DNA of 64,000 nt from Streptomyces typhae (GCF_009755605.1 NZ_WPNZ01000006.1:124001-188000); one strand, 5' to 3'. Shown: positions 25,476 through 34,606, counted from the first letter of the stretch. Numbers and translations: made by a program. The notes: generated by a model not told the origin, from the sequence alone.

Positions 25476-26498
25476 ATGTCCACCCACGAGTTCCTGCACC
25501 GCGCCGCCTCCGACCGGCCCTACTTCAGCTCAGACGGCGAGTCGTACCTCGCGCAGTTCCCGCTCAGGGAGATCGTGAAGTCCCGGCCCCTGCGCGTCCT
25601 GACGGAGGAGCAGTTCGCCTTCTGGCAGACCTACGGCTACGTGGTGGTGGAGGAGGCGATACCCGCCCCCGCCGCCCAGAGCCTGCTCGACTTCACCTGG
25701 GACTTCCAGGGACTCGACCGGTCCAGGCCCGACACCTGGTACGAGGAGCGGGAGTTCCGCACGGACCTGGACCGCGACCTGTACATCTACGGCTTCGTGG
25801 AGGCGTACCACCACCAGCTCATCTGGGACAGCCGGCAAACGCAGCGGGTCTATGACGCCTTCGTCGACGTATGGGACTGCGAAGAGCTGTGGGTGACCCT
25901 CGACCGGCTCAACCTCAACCCGCCGAACGTCAAGAACCGCGACCGCGCGCTGATCGCCCCCACCGAAGAGGGCTTCGACATCGAGCTGCACTGGGACGTC
26001 GACTCCACCCGCGAGGTGCTCCCGCAGCGCGTCCAGGGCATCATTGCGCTCCACGACACCCGCGCGGAGCTGGGCGGATTCCAGTGCTCGCCGGAACTCT
26101 TCCGCCAGTTCGACCGCTGGAAGCTGGACCAGCCCGAGGGCCGCGACCCCGTGCGCCCCAACACCGACCGGGCCGAATTCCCCGTAGTCCGACCCGAACT
26201 GAAGGCGGGCGACCTGCTGATCTGGAACGGCATGCTCGCCCACGGCGTCGCCCCGAACACCTCTGACAACGGTGTCCGCGCGGTGCAGTACCTCTCCATG
26301 ATGCCCGCGCTCGAAGAGCACCAGGCGCTGCGCAAGTCCCGGATCGAGTCCTGGCGGCACCTGTCCACGCCCGACTGGAACGCCACGCTCGTCGGCGACG
26401 CCACCCGGCACGAGTCCCTGCGCTACGGCACGGCCGAGCTGAGCGACCTCGGCGAGAAACTCCTCGGCCTCAGCTCCTGGCACCCGGACAACGCCTAG
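25476..26498 (+). CDS. Phytanoyl-CoA dioxygenase family Fe(II)/2-oxoglutarate oxygenase
   Basis: 340-residue PhyH-type hydroxylase. The metal triad is His172-x-Asp174 (ELHWDVD) with His256 (MLAHGVAPN), and Arg268 (GVRAVQY) is the likely 2-oxoglutarate anchor. The N-terminal EEQFAFWQTYGYVVVEEAI is the usual family opening. ATG 25476 follows GGAGG. First gene of a tight five-gene plus-strand operon; its stop overlaps or closely precedes the next gene. In this setting it probably hydroxylates an amino acid or peptide-like intermediate; the exact substrate is not readable from sequence. Confidence 0.85.
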   Translation: MSTHEFLHRAASDRPYFSSDGESYLAQFPLREIVKSRPLRVLTEEQFAFWQTYGYVVVEEAIPAPAAQSLLDFTWDFQGLDRSRPDTWYEEREFRTDLDRDLYIYGFVEAYHHQLIWDSRQTQRVYDAFVDVWDCEELWVTLDRLNLNPPNVKNRDRALIAPTEEGFDIELHWDVDSTREVLPQRVQGIIALHDTRAELGGFQCSPELFRQFDRWKLDQPEGRDPVRPNTDRAEFPVVRPELKAGDLLIWNGMLAHGVAPNTSDNGVRAVQYLSMMPALEEHQALRKSRIESWRHLSTPDWNATLVGDATRHESLRYGTAELSDLGEKLLGLSSWHPDNA

Positions 26499-26518
26499 TG
26501 GGGAAGCGGAGAACCGCC

Positions 26519-27829
26519 ATGCGCAAGATCTGCCTGACCCTGCCCACCAACCGGGCCTGCGCCCCGATGGTCACAGCCCTGCTCCAGGAAGCCCAGTACG
26601 CGGTACGCACCTTCGCCGTCGAGGTGCACGTGCTGATCCTGGACTCCTCGGCGCCCGAGTCCTTCGCCGAGCACGCCCGCGCCGCTCGCGCCGCCGACGG
26701 CACGCCGCACCTCGTGGTCCACCACCTCGACGAGGACGCCCAGCGGACCTTCCTGCGGACCGTGATCCGCACGTCCGGCCTGCTCAAGCCGGACCTGCTG
26801 CTCGACCTGATGCTGCCCGACGCCGTGTCGTACGGAGCCTGCACCAATCGCGCCTTCCTCGTCGCCGCCGCTCTCGGCTGCGAGTCGGTGCACCGCAGGG
26901 ACTCCGACAGCACCTACCAGGTCCTGGACGGGCAGCCCGTGTACCCCGTCCACCACGAGCTGATGTCGCTCGGCAAGCGCGCGGCCGACGCGGCTGACGG
27001 GGTCACCGGCAACACGCTCGACGCGCGGCACGCGGACAAGCCCGTGGCCCTCGTCGGCTCGTCGTTCATCGGCGAACTGTCCGTGGACATCGGCGAGATG
27101 TACGCCCTCGACCGCGACGCCTACCGCGAGGTCGTCGGCCTGTGGGCGCCGTTCGACTGGACCGACGAGCAGAAGCGCGCACTCGTCGACGAGTCCTTCC
27201 GCGGCGCCGGGCACGACCCGTTCACCGAGGACGAGGCGCTCCTCACCCTCGTCGACCCCATGCGCGTCGACATGTGCAACGTCAGCTTCCACCAGGTCCA
27301 CGAGCGGGTGCCGTTGCCCCCGGCCACCGACACCATCGGCAGCGACTACTTCCTGCTGCACCTGGTGTACGACGCCACGCTTCCCGGCGTCGTACACAAC
27401 CGCAACATCGTGAACTTCTACACGGGCGAGCGCAGGACCGACGCGGGCTTCGTCGCCTACCAGAACCGGTTCGTGAAGTTCTTCCTCTCCATGCTGTACC
27501 TGAACTTCGTCTACGGCGAGATGACGGCCGCGGGCCCCGCCCTGCTCGACGACGACCACCAGGTGCGGGCGGAGCGCGTCGCCGCCCTCGTCCGCGAGAG
27601 CACCCTCCTGGACACGGCGGAGAACACGGAGCGGCTGCGCGTCCTCGACCGCGCCTACCGGAAACTCGGCGGCAAGTACGCCGACTTCGCCGACGCCCTC
27701 ACGCCGCGGCGCTCCCGGCTGCTCGACGAGGCGCGCCAGGACATGGAGGACTTCGCACTGCTCACCGAAGCCTGGGCGGCCCTCGTCGGGGCAGCGCGCA
27801 CCACGCCCCTCAGCCGGCTGCACACGTAG
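26519..27829 (+). CDS. DUF6271 family protein, glycosyltransferase-like
   Basis: 436 residues from ATG 26519 (GCGGAG upstream); a GTG at 26498 overlapping the previous stop is the alternative. The sequence matches DUF6271. Its N-terminal half looks like a GT-A fold to me: KICLTLPTNRACAPMVTALL, then HVLILDSSAPESF, a YGACTNRAFLVAAALGCESV helix and an Asp-Ser-Asp (128-130, RRDSDST) in the place of a nucleotide-sugar metal motif. The C-terminal half is helical and rich in Arg/Asp. It sits between an oxygenase and a decarboxylase, so glycosylation or ligation of a small metabolite is plausible but unproven. Confidence 0.75.
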   Translation: MRKICLTLPTNRACAPMVTALLQEAQYAVRTFAVEVHVLILDSSAPESFAEHARAARAADGTPHLVVHHLDEDAQRTFLRTVIRTSGLLKPDLLLDLMLPDAVSYGACTNRAFLVAAALGCESVHRRDSDSTYQVLDGQPVYPVHHELMSLGKRAADAADGVTGNTLDARHADKPVALVGSSFIGELSVDIGEMYALDRDAYREVVGLWAPFDWTDEQKRALVDESFRGAGHDPFTEDEALLTLVDPMRVDMCNVSFHQVHERVPLPPATDTIGSDYFLLHLVYDATLPGVVHNRNIVNFYTGERRTDAGFVAYQNRFVKFFLSMLYLNFVYGEMTAAGPALLDDDHQVRAERVAALVRESTLLDTAENTERLRVLDRAYRKLGGKYADFADALTPRRSRLLDEARQDMEDFALLTEAWAALVGAARTTPLSRLHT

Positions 27830-27847
27830 CGGAACAGGGCATCCACC

Positions 27848-29062
27848 ATGTACGACACGACCACACCCCAGCTCCGTGCGGCCCTGGTGGCCGCCACGGA
27901 GGACCTGCTCGTCTACGATCTGCCCGGCATCGCTGACCGCCACGACGCGCTGGTGGGCGAACTGCCCGGCGCGGCCGTACGGTTCGCGATGAAGGCCTGC
28001 CCGGTCGACGAGGTCCTGTCCTGTCTGGCCGGGCGGGGCGCCGGGTTCGACGCGGCGAGCCCGATGGAGATCCGGCAGGCGCTCGCGACCGGCACCCCGG
28101 CCGACCGGATCCACTACGGCAACACCATCAAGTCCGACCGGCAGATCGCCGAGGCCCACCGCCTCGGCATCAGGGACTTCGCGACCGACAGCGTCGAGGA
28201 CGTCCGGGCGATCGCGGAGTTCGCCCCCGGATCCCGCGTGTTCTGCCGCCTCGCCACCGACGGCGGCGGCGCGCTGTGGGGGCTCAGCCACAAGTTCGGC
28301 TGCTCCCCCGCTGACGCGCTGCGCGTCATGGAGACGGCGCGCGCGGCGGGCCTGACCCCGGCGGGCCTCTCGGTGCACGTCGGCTCGCAGCAGATGACGG
28401 CCGAGGCCTGGTCCGCCGCGTGCGACCGGATGGCCGACGTGCTCGACGCCCTGCGGCGGCGCGGCATCGCCCTGGACCACATCAACCTCGGCGGCGGGCT
28501 GCCCGCCCTCGGCTACCGCGACCGGCTCGGCACGCCCCTGGAACCATCCCTGGACAAGATCTTCGCCGTGATCAGGGAGGGCATGCAGCGGCTCCGTGCC
28601 GTCGCCGGGACCCCGCTGGACTTCGTCATCGAACCCGGCCGCCATCTGGTGGCCGACCACGGCGCGGTGCGCGCCCACGTGTCCCGGCTCACCGCCCGCC
28701 GTCAGGCCGACGGCGAGCGCCGGTACTGGCTGTACCTGAGCTGCGGCAAGTTCAACGGCCTGTACGAGATGGACGCGCTCCAGTACACGCTGGTGTTCCC
28801 CGAGTACCGGGGCCACGACTTCGTCCCCGCCGTCGTCGCGGGGCCCACCTGCGACAGCGACGACGCGTACAGCCACGAGGGCAGCCCGGTCCAGGTCCCG
28901 CGGACGGCGGCGTCCGGCGATCCCGTGTGGATCCTCTCCTCCGGCGCCTACGCCACGAGTTACACCACGCGGGGCTTCAACGGCTTCGGCCCGCTGCCCC
29001 ACGCCTTCATACGTGACGACCGCGCGCCCCTGCCCGCCGCCGCACCGGGAGGGGCGCGCTAG
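27848..29062 (+). CDS. PLP-dependent decarboxylase, fold III (ornithine/diaminopimelate type)
   Basis: 404-residue alanine-racemase-fold decarboxylase. The PLP lysine is Lys49 (RFAMKACP); phosphate and ring contacts are in HVGSQQM, NLGGGLP and FVIEPGRHLV; the catalytic Cys-Asp pair of the partner subunit is in GPTCDSDDAY, and YATSYTTRGFNGF closes the site. Loss of the usual AVKAN motif (AMKAC) suggests a non-standard substrate, for example a modified basic amino acid. It starts 18 nt after DUF6271 and ends immediately before the acetyltransferase ATG. Expected product: an amine for the pathway. Confidence 0.87.
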   Translation: MYDTTTPQLRAALVAATEDLLVYDLPGIADRHDALVGELPGAAVRFAMKACPVDEVLSCLAGRGAGFDAASPMEIRQALATGTPADRIHYGNTIKSDRQIAEAHRLGIRDFATDSVEDVRAIAEFAPGSRVFCRLATDGGGALWGLSHKFGCSPADALRVMETARAAGLTPAGLSVHVGSQQMTAEAWSAACDRMADVLDALRRRGIALDHINLGGGLPALGYRDRLGTPLEPSLDKIFAVIREGMQRLRAVAGTPLDFVIEPGRHLVADHGAVRAHVSRLTARRQADGERRYWLYLSCGKFNGLYEMDALQYTLVFPEYRGHDFVPAVVAGPTCDSDDAYSHEGSPVQVPRTAASGDPVWILSSGAYATSYTTRGFNGFGPLPHAFIRDDRAPLPAAAPGGAR

Positions 29063-29593
29063 ATGGTCCACGACGTACGCATCCGGCACATCGCCGACGA
29101 CGACTGGGGCAGCATCACGGAGTTGGAGGCCGCGGTCTACACCGACCTCGGCCTCTGCGAGGGCCGCACGGCACTTCAGTCGCGGGCCCGTGCCTCCCCG
29201 AGCACCTGCTTCGTGCTCGACCGCGCCGGGGAGCCGGCGGGCTATCTGCTCGCCCTGCCCTACCCGCCGTTCCAGTCGCCGGATCTCGCGCGGGCCGAGG
29301 AGGCGGGCACGGCGGGCACCGCCCCGGTCCGCTCGGCGAACCTGCATCTGCACGACCTCGTCGTCGCCGAGGACTACCGGGGACACGGGCTCGCCAGGCG
29401 GCTCCTGCGCCATCTCGCCTCGACCGCGAGGGCGCAGACGTACGAACAGATTTCCCTGGTCGCCGTCGCCGGAAGCGAGACCTTCTGGGCGGCACAGGGA
29501 TACCGGGCCCATCGGGAGATACCGCTCCCGGGGAGTTACGGCACCGACGCGGTGTACATGTCCGCGGCCGTGCCGGAAGGACGACGAGGCTGA
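29063..29593 (+). CDS. GNAT family N-acetyltransferase
   Basis: 176-residue acetyl-CoA-dependent acetyltransferase. Its ATG abuts the decarboxylase TAG with no spacer. Motif A is visible as LHDLVVAEDYRGHGLARRLLRHL (V-x-x-x-x-RGxGxA), preceded by beta strands and followed by SLVAVAGSETFWAAQGYRAH. In this operon it probably acylates the amine made upstream or protects the host from it; either is inferred. Confidence 0.87.
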   Translation: MVHDVRIRHIADDDWGSITELEAAVYTDLGLCEGRTALQSRARASPSTCFVLDRAGEPAGYLLALPYPPFQSPDLARAEEAGTAGTAPVRSANLHLHDLVVAEDYRGHGLARRLLRHLASTARAQTYEQISLVAVAGSETFWAAQGYRAHREIPLPGSYGTDAVYMSAAVPEGRRG

Positions 29594-29601
29594 AGAGACT
29601 G

Positions 29602-30909
29602 ATGAACATGTTGCTCGTTCGCGATGAGTTCCGCCGCGCACAACTGGCCATCGCGGCGCTGTTCTGCGTCCTGGGATTCCAGTACGCCACGTGGGCGGCG
29701 CGGCTACCCGCGCTCAAGTCCGACCTCGGCCTCTCCGAGGCCCAGCTCGGACTGCTCCTGATGGCCTGCGGCGTGGGCGCGGCCGTCTCCTTCCCGCTGG
29801 TCGCCGCGCTCAGCAGACGCTGGGGGTCACGGCGCCTCTCGCTCCTGTCGGCCCTGTTCCTCGGCGTGCTCCTGCTCGCCCTCGCCGCCGCGCCCAACTA
29901 TCCGGTGGCGCTGCTCGTCATGTGCGCCGACGGCGTGGGCGTCGGCTGTCTGAACGTGGCCATGAACGCGCAGGGCGCGGCCCTGGAGTCCCGGCACAAG
30001 CGCACCGCCATGTCGCAGCTCCACGCGACGTTCAGCGCCGGGTCGCTGGGGGCGGCGCTGCTCGCCTCCGGGATGAGCGCGCTCAGCCACTCGGCGGCGC
30101 TGCACTTCGGTGTCGCCACCGTGCTCGTCATCCTCCTGACGCTGTACGCGCAGCCCGCGCTGCTCCCCGAGGAGCAGCCCGCCCGCCCGTCGGCCGACGA
30201 GGCGGGCGCCGACACCGACGCCGGCACCGGGGACGCGCCGGAGAAAAAGAAGAAGCGCACCTGGTCCATCCCTTCCTCGGTCACCCTGTGGATGGGCGGC
30301 GCGATGGTCTTCGGCACCGTCGCGGAGGGCGCCATGAACGACTGGTCGGCGCTGTACATGAAGGAGGTCGCCGACGCGTCGGCGCGCCTCGCGCCCCTCG
30401 GCATCGCCGTCGTGTCCGTCATGATGGTCCTCGCCCGGCTGTTCGCCGACGGCTGGCGCACCCGCTGGGGTGACGCCCGCGTCGTACGCGTGGGCAGCAT
30501 CCTGGCCACCGCGGGCCTGGCGTTCGCCCTCCTCGCGGGCGGTGTGGCGCCCGCCCTGATCGGTTTCGCCTGCATGGGTCTCGGTCTCGCGGCCGTGACG
30601 CCGTGCGTGTACGTGGCGGCGGCACGGCAGGGCTCCGACGCCCTCGCGCTCGTCGCGGCCATGGGCACGACGGGTCTCCTCGCGGGTCCGCCGGTCATCG
30701 GGTTCATCGCGAGCGGCAGCAGCCTGGTCTGGGGCATGGCCGCGGTGGCGGTGTCGGCGTCGCTGGTGTCGGTGTGCGCGGCCCGGATCCGCTGGACGGC
30801 GACCGCGGAGGCGGAGGTGGCCGAGGCGACCGAGGCGACCGAAGCGACCGAAGCGACCGAGGCGACCGAGGCGACCGAGGCAGCCGAGGCGGCCGAGGCG
30901 AAGGGGTGA
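29602..30909 (+). CDS. MFS transporter
   Basis: 435-residue major-facilitator exporter with about 12 TM helices. Typical features are the WAARLPALKSDLGLSEAQLGLLLM opening, the loop SRRWGSRRLSLL, and a cytoplasmic central loop with EKKKKR between the two halves. The C-terminal tail is an acidic repeat of Glu-Ala-Thr triplets (about 9 units), encoded by GAGGCGACC tandem repeats at about 30818-30900. It is 8 nt after the acetyltransferase and ends the operon before a strong hairpin. It most likely exports the product of the preceding four enzymes. Confidence 0.88.
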   Translation: MNMLLVRDEFRRAQLAIAALFCVLGFQYATWAARLPALKSDLGLSEAQLGLLLMACGVGAAVSFPLVAALSRRWGSRRLSLLSALFLGVLLLALAAAPNYPVALLVMCADGVGVGCLNVAMNAQGAALESRHKRTAMSQLHATFSAGSLGAALLASGMSALSHSAALHFGVATVLVILLTLYAQPALLPEEQPARPSADEAGADTDAGTGDAPEKKKKRTWSIPSSVTLWMGGAMVFGTVAEGAMNDWSALYMKEVADASARLAPLGIAVVSVMMVLARLFADGWRTRWGDARVVRVGSILATAGLAFALLAGGVAPALIGFACMGLGLAAVTPCVYVAAARQGSDALALVAAMGTTGLLAGPPVIGFIASGSSLVWGMAAVAVSASLVSVCAARIRWTATAEAEVAEATEATEATEATEATEATEAAEAAEAKG

Positions 30910-30916
30910 GACGGCG

Positions 30917-30958
30917 TGCACGGCGGGCTCCCTCCTCGTGAGGGGGCCCGCCGTGCCG
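30917..30958 (+). terminator. Terminator of the five-gene operon
   Basis: GCACGGCGGGC at the left arm pairs with GCCCGCCGTGC at the right; the arms continue as CTCCCTC/GAGGGGG with one mismatch. It lies 8 nt after the MFS stop and faces the convergent S41 gene, so it may serve both. Confidence 0.8.
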
Positions 30959-31001
30959 TTGCCGACGGGATCACCGCGCCGGCGCACGGCCGCCGACGGG
31001 A

Positions 31002-32408
31002 CTAACGAGCCTGCCCGAGGACCTTCAGGGCCCTGTCGAAGGCCGAGTCCTTACGGTGCTCGAACTCCTCCTCCGTGAAGACGGGTTCACTCAGGTGCGG
31101 CGGGATCCCCGGCCCGTCGAAGGTGGTTCCCGACCGGGTCACGAACTCCTCGTTGGGCAGCCCGACCGCCATGCCGTTGGGCAGCCGGCGCCCCAGCACG
31201 TCGGAGAAGACGCCCTGGGTGTGCTGCCCGATCCGCACGGTCGTACCGGGCCGGTCGATCAGCGACTGGGTGAACGTCTCCCCCGCACTCACCGTCGACC
31301 CGCCGGTGAGGACGGCGACGGGCCCGGTGTAGCGGGGGCCGTGGGCGGGCGTGACCAGCGCGGGCTGCGGGCGGGTGTGCCTGGTGGGGTCGGCGGGGTC
31401 GTTGCGGGCCCGCTTGCGGTAGGCGACGTACCCGGTGTCGGTGAGGCGCCCGGCGATGCGCAGCCCGAGGACGTCCGAGCCGCCGCCGTTGATCCGAAGG
31501 TCGACGATCAGCCCGTCGAGGCGCCGGGTGCGCTTCTTGGTGAAGACGGCGGCGAGCGCCCGGTCGAGCTCGGCGCGGTGCGCGCTGAAGGGGGCGGTGT
31601 CCTCCGCGTACCCGCCGAATCCGGACACCCGCAGATATCCCTGTCCGCCGGGCAGGTCGGCGTAGGTGATCCGTCCCCTGGCGAAGTCCTGTACGTTCTC
31701 CGCCCCCTTCAGGTCGCGTTCGAGGATCAGCTTCTTCGCCCGGTCGTCCAGCTCCCGCGAAGGCATGACGGTCCCCGGCCGGACCATGGTGAAGTGCCGG
31801 TCGCCGTCCTGCACCATGACGTGGGCGTCGTCGAGCGGCGCCACCATCTCGGTGAACAGCGCGAAGAGTTCCTCGCGGGTGGTGTCCGCGTGCACCTTGG
31901 GCCGGTACCGGTCGCGCACGGCGTGCCAGTCGATGCCGCGGGCGGCGAAGAACGGGTAGTTCTCCTCGAACGACTGCCAGAAGACGTCGAAGGCGGCCAC
32001 GGGTCCCTGCGGGGCCGGACGGGTGCAGGCGGCGGGAAGCTTCTTCAGGCGCCGCAGCTCCTGGTGGCCCACGGAGCTGTCCGTGCGCAGCGTCGCCCGG
32101 TCCCGTCCGGGTGCCGCCCGGACCGTGACCACGGAGCCGTACACGGTGTACTGCCCGGGGCCGGTCCGCTTCGCCGTATCGCCCCGCGCGCAGCTCACCG
32201 ACGTGGTCTCGTACTCCTGCAACTCGCCCCGGCGAACCGACCAGATCGTGCCATAACCGTCCGCACGCCATAAACCGTGGATTCCCGACTCCGCCGACAG
32301 CCTCGCCGGTGGCGCTTTCGCGGAGGTCGCCGCGGTCGCCGTCCCCGCGGTGAGGGCCGCTCCCGCCGTCAGCGTCAGAACCGTCACCACGGCCGTCGCC
32401 ATTCTCAT
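31002..32408 (-). CDS. Secreted S41 family peptidase (tricorn/C-terminal processing protease-like)
   Basis: 468-residue exported serine peptidase. ATG 32408 opens a signal peptide (MRMATAVVTVLTLTAGAALTAGTATA); the longer upstream frame runs into a minisatellite and is rejected. An N-terminal beta region precedes a helical segment (AFDVFWQSFEENYPFFAARGIDWHAVRDRYRP) typical of S41 proteins, then a strand with LIVDLRINGGGSD and the Ser nucleophile in GGSTVSAGETFTQSL near residue 370, followed by IGQHTQGVFSDVLGRRLPNG and the PDZ-free C-terminus. It converges with the biosynthetic operon and diverges from the sigma-factor fusion. Confidence 0.87.
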   Translation of the reverse strand: MRMATAVVTVLTLTAGAALTAGTATAATSAKAPPARLSAESGIHGLWRADGYGTIWSVRRGELQEYETTSVSCARGDTAKRTGPGQYTVYGSVVTVRAAPGRDRATLRTDSSVGHQELRRLKKLPAACTRPAPQGPVAAFDVFWQSFEENYPFFAARGIDWHAVRDRYRPKVHADTTREELFALFTEMVAPLDDAHVMVQDGDRHFTMVRPGTVMPSRELDDRAKKLILERDLKGAENVQDFARGRITYADLPGGQGYLRVSGFGGYAEDTAPFSAHRAELDRALAAVFTKKRTRRLDGLIVDLRINGGGSDVLGLRIAGRLTDTGYVAYRKRARNDPADPTRHTRPQPALVTPAHGPRYTGPVAVLTGGSTVSAGETFTQSLIDRPGTTVRIGQHTQGVFSDVLGRRLPNGMAVGLPNEEFVTRSGTTFDGPGIPPHLSEPVFTEEEFEHRKDSAFDRALKVLGQAR

Positions 32409-32411
32409 GTC

Positions 32412-32535
32412 CGTGCCTCTCGTTGTCGGTGCTCGTCGTGCTCGGTGCTCGTCGTTCTCGTTGTTCGTCGTGCTCGGTGGCCGTCGTTCTCGTTGCTCGT
32501 CGTTCTCGGTGGCCGTCGTTCTCGGTGGTCGATGC
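32412..32535. repeat. Degenerate minisatellite between divergent S41 and sigma-factor genes
   Basis: Some eight imperfect copies of a unit of roughly 16 bp built on CTCGTCGTTCTCGGTG. It lies directly upstream of the S41 start and within the 336-nt divergent promoter region; it translates as an Asn/Glu/Arg/His-rich repeat in one frame, but with no ribosome site. Confidence 0.65.
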
Positions 32536-32744
32536 CGGTGGCCGGAGCCGCTTCCACGATTCCGTACGCCGTCCCACGCGCCCATCCTGCTGCCCCGAGC
32601 CCCACGGTGGTGCCAGCCCCCGCAGCCGCGTGTAAACGTGACCCGGCTCTCATTGCCCTCTTCGAGCTTTCTGTTATCCCGCCGCAGCGCGCAGGATCTC
32701 CCAAACAGCAGGGGTCACACGGACACCAGGACAGGAGAAGCGTT

Positions 32745-34562
32745 GTGGAGCACGATCGGCGGACGCGCGGGCAGATCGACGACGTCGAGCTGACCGCTCT
32801 GGTCACCGCGGCTCGGGCCGGAAACGCGCAGGCACGGCACGATCTCGCCGCGTCCTTCCTGCCACTCGTGTACAACGTCGTCGGCCGGGCCCTCGGCGGT
32901 CACGCCGACGTCGACGACACCGTGCAGGACGTCATGGTGCGGATGCTCCGCGGGCTCCCCGGGCTGCGGGACCCCGCGTCGTTCCGGTCCTGGCTGGTGG
33001 CCATCGCGATGAACGAGACGCGCCGCCACCAGCGGCCGACGCCGGTGGACAGCGGCCTCCAGGACGCCTGCGACGTGCCCGACCCGGCCGGCGACTTCAC
33101 CGACGTCACCATCCTGCGGCTCGGCCTGTCCGGCGAGCGCAAGCAGGTCGCGCAGGCGACCCGCTGGATGGACGACGACTACCGGGAGCTGCTCGCCCTG
33201 TGGTGGCTGGAGGCCGCAGGGGAACTCTCCCGGACCGAGATCGCCGAGGCCCTCGGCCTCACCACGGAGCACACGGCGGTGCGTGTCCAGCGCATGAAGG
33301 CCCAGCTGGTGTCGGCACGGACCGTGGTGCGCGCCCTCGCGGCGGCACCGCGCTGCCCCGGCCTCACTGACCTGACCGCGTCCTGGGACGGCGTCCCCTC
33401 AGCGCTGTGGCGCAAGCGGCTCGCGCGTCACACCCGCGCGTGCGCCGCGTGTACGGGGCACGGTGCGCGCCTCACTCCTGCCGAGGGACTGTTGGCGGGC
33501 CTCGCACTCGTACCGCCGCTGACGGCGGGCATTTCTCCCCTGACCGACCCGGCCGCGACCGCCCCCACAGCCCACGCACACCCCGTCCCACACCCGGACC
33601 ACCAGCAGTACAGCCATCCGGCCGACGACACCGAGGCAATCCCCCACACCATGAACTCACAAGATCCGATGGACCCGCAGTCCCCCTCGCACCACTGGAC
33701 GCCCGACGACGTCACGGCCATCACCCCGCCCAGTAGCGGTACACGTGGCTCGCGCGCCGAGCTGCGGCAGGGGCGGCGCACCTCGCGGCGCCGCAAGCAG
33801 GCGGTCGCGGCCGGTGCCGGCATCGCGGCGATAGCCACCCTGACCGCCGTCATGCAGCTCGGCACGGACGACTCCGACGCCCCGGACAAGAGCACGGCCG
33901 CGGCCATGCGGACGGACGAGCCCACGCCGGGTGACACGGAGCCGTCGCGCACGCCGGAGGGCGAGCGGTCGCCCTCCGCGTCCCCGTCAAAGTCGAAGGA
34001 GAAGCCGAAGGACAAGGAAAAGGAGAAGACGAAGCCGACAACCGCCGCGGAGAAGAAGGCGGCCGAGCCGGAGCGGAAGCCGCGGAGCACGACGAAGACC
34101 GGCTCGAAGAAGCCGAAGCCGCCCCCGGCACCCCCGAGGACGCAGCGCCCGAGCGCCACAGCGACACCGCGGACACCGACCGGATCGACGGAGCAGCAGG
34201 TCCTGCGGATCGTCAACGACGAGCGGCAGAAGGCCGGGTGCCGCCCGCTCACGTACAACAGCAAACTCGCCACGGCCGCCAAGCGGCACTCCACGGACAT
34301 GAAGGCGCGCAACTACTTCGACCACACGTCGCCCGACGGCACCGACCCGGGCAAGCGCATCACGGCCGCCGGTTACCGGTGGAGCACCTACGGCGAGAAC
34401 ATCGCCCGCGGCCAGCAGAGCGCCTCCTCCGTCATGACGTCCTGGATGAACAGCGAGGGCCACCGCGCGAACATCCTCAACTGCTCGTTCAAGGAACTGG
34501 GCGTGGGCATCGAGCGGGGCTCCGGCGGCCCGTGGTGGACTCAGAACTTCGGCGCCCGCTGA
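32745..34562 (+). CDS. ECF sigma factor fused to transmembrane segment and extracellular SCP/CAP domain
   Basis: 605 residues from the GTG at 32745 (AGGAG seven nt upstream). Residues 1-190 are an ECF sigma factor: sigma2 (ARHDLAASFLPLVYNVVGRAL, VDDTVQDVMVRMLRGLPGLRDPASFRSWLVAIAMNETRRH) and sigma4 (LWWLEAAGELSRTEIAEALGLTTEHTAVRVQRMKAQL). A Cys-containing stretch (HTRACAACTGHG) resembles a zinc-finger anti-sigma anchor. After a linker comes a TM helix (about 350-370, AVAAGAGIAAIATLTAVMQL), a long Lys/Pro/Glu/Thr wall-spanning spacer, and a C-terminal SCP/CAP domain (LRIVNDERQKAGCRPLTYNSKLATAA, YFDHTSPDGTDPGKR, GENIARGQQS, GHRANILNCSFKELGVGIERG). The likely role is a membrane-tethered sigma factor controlled from the outside; this is inferred. 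Confidence 0.87.
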   Translation: MEHDRRTRGQIDDVELTALVTAARAGNAQARHDLAASFLPLVYNVVGRALGGHADVDDTVQDVMVRMLRGLPGLRDPASFRSWLVAIAMNETRRHQRPTPVDSGLQDACDVPDPAGDFTDVTILRLGLSGERKQVAQATRWMDDDYRELLALWWLEAAGELSRTEIAEALGLTTEHTAVRVQRMKAQLVSARTVVRALAAAPRCPGLTDLTASWDGVPSALWRKRLARHTRACAACTGHGARLTPAEGLLAGLALVPPLTAGISPLTDPAATAPTAHAHPVPHPDHQQYSHPADDTEAIPHTMNSQDPMDPQSPSHHWTPDDVTAITPPSSGTRGSRAELRQGRRTSRRRKQAVAAGAGIAAIATLTAVMQLGTDDSDAPDKSTAAAMRTDEPTPGDTEPSRTPEGERSPSASPSKSKEKPKDKEKEKTKPTTAAEKKAAEPERKPRSTTKTGSKKPKPPPAPPRTQRPSATATPRTPTGSTEQQVLRIVNDERQKAGCRPLTYNSKLATAAKRHSTDMKARNYFDHTSPDGTDPGKRITAAGYRWSTYGENIARGQQSASSVMTSWMNSEGHRANILNCSFKELGVGIERGSGGPWWTQNFGAR

Positions 34563-34585
34563 CCTCCCGCCGACCGTTCGGGGAG

Positions 34586-34606
34586 GCGCCGGGGGACACC
34601 CGGCGC
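34586..34606 (+). terminator. Hairpin after the sigma-factor/SCP fusion
   Basis: GCGCCGGG (34586-34593) pairs with CCCGGCGC (34599-34606) over a 5-nt loop, 23 nt past the stop. The remainder of 34563-34739 has no gene. Confidence 0.6.

Noticed and set aside
26495..29641. Open frame of over 1,000 codons on the minus strand across the biosynthetic operon
   Set aside because: It is antisense to three genes with clear family motifs; composition is Val/Gly/Arg/His-rich as expected for a shadow in high-GC DNA.
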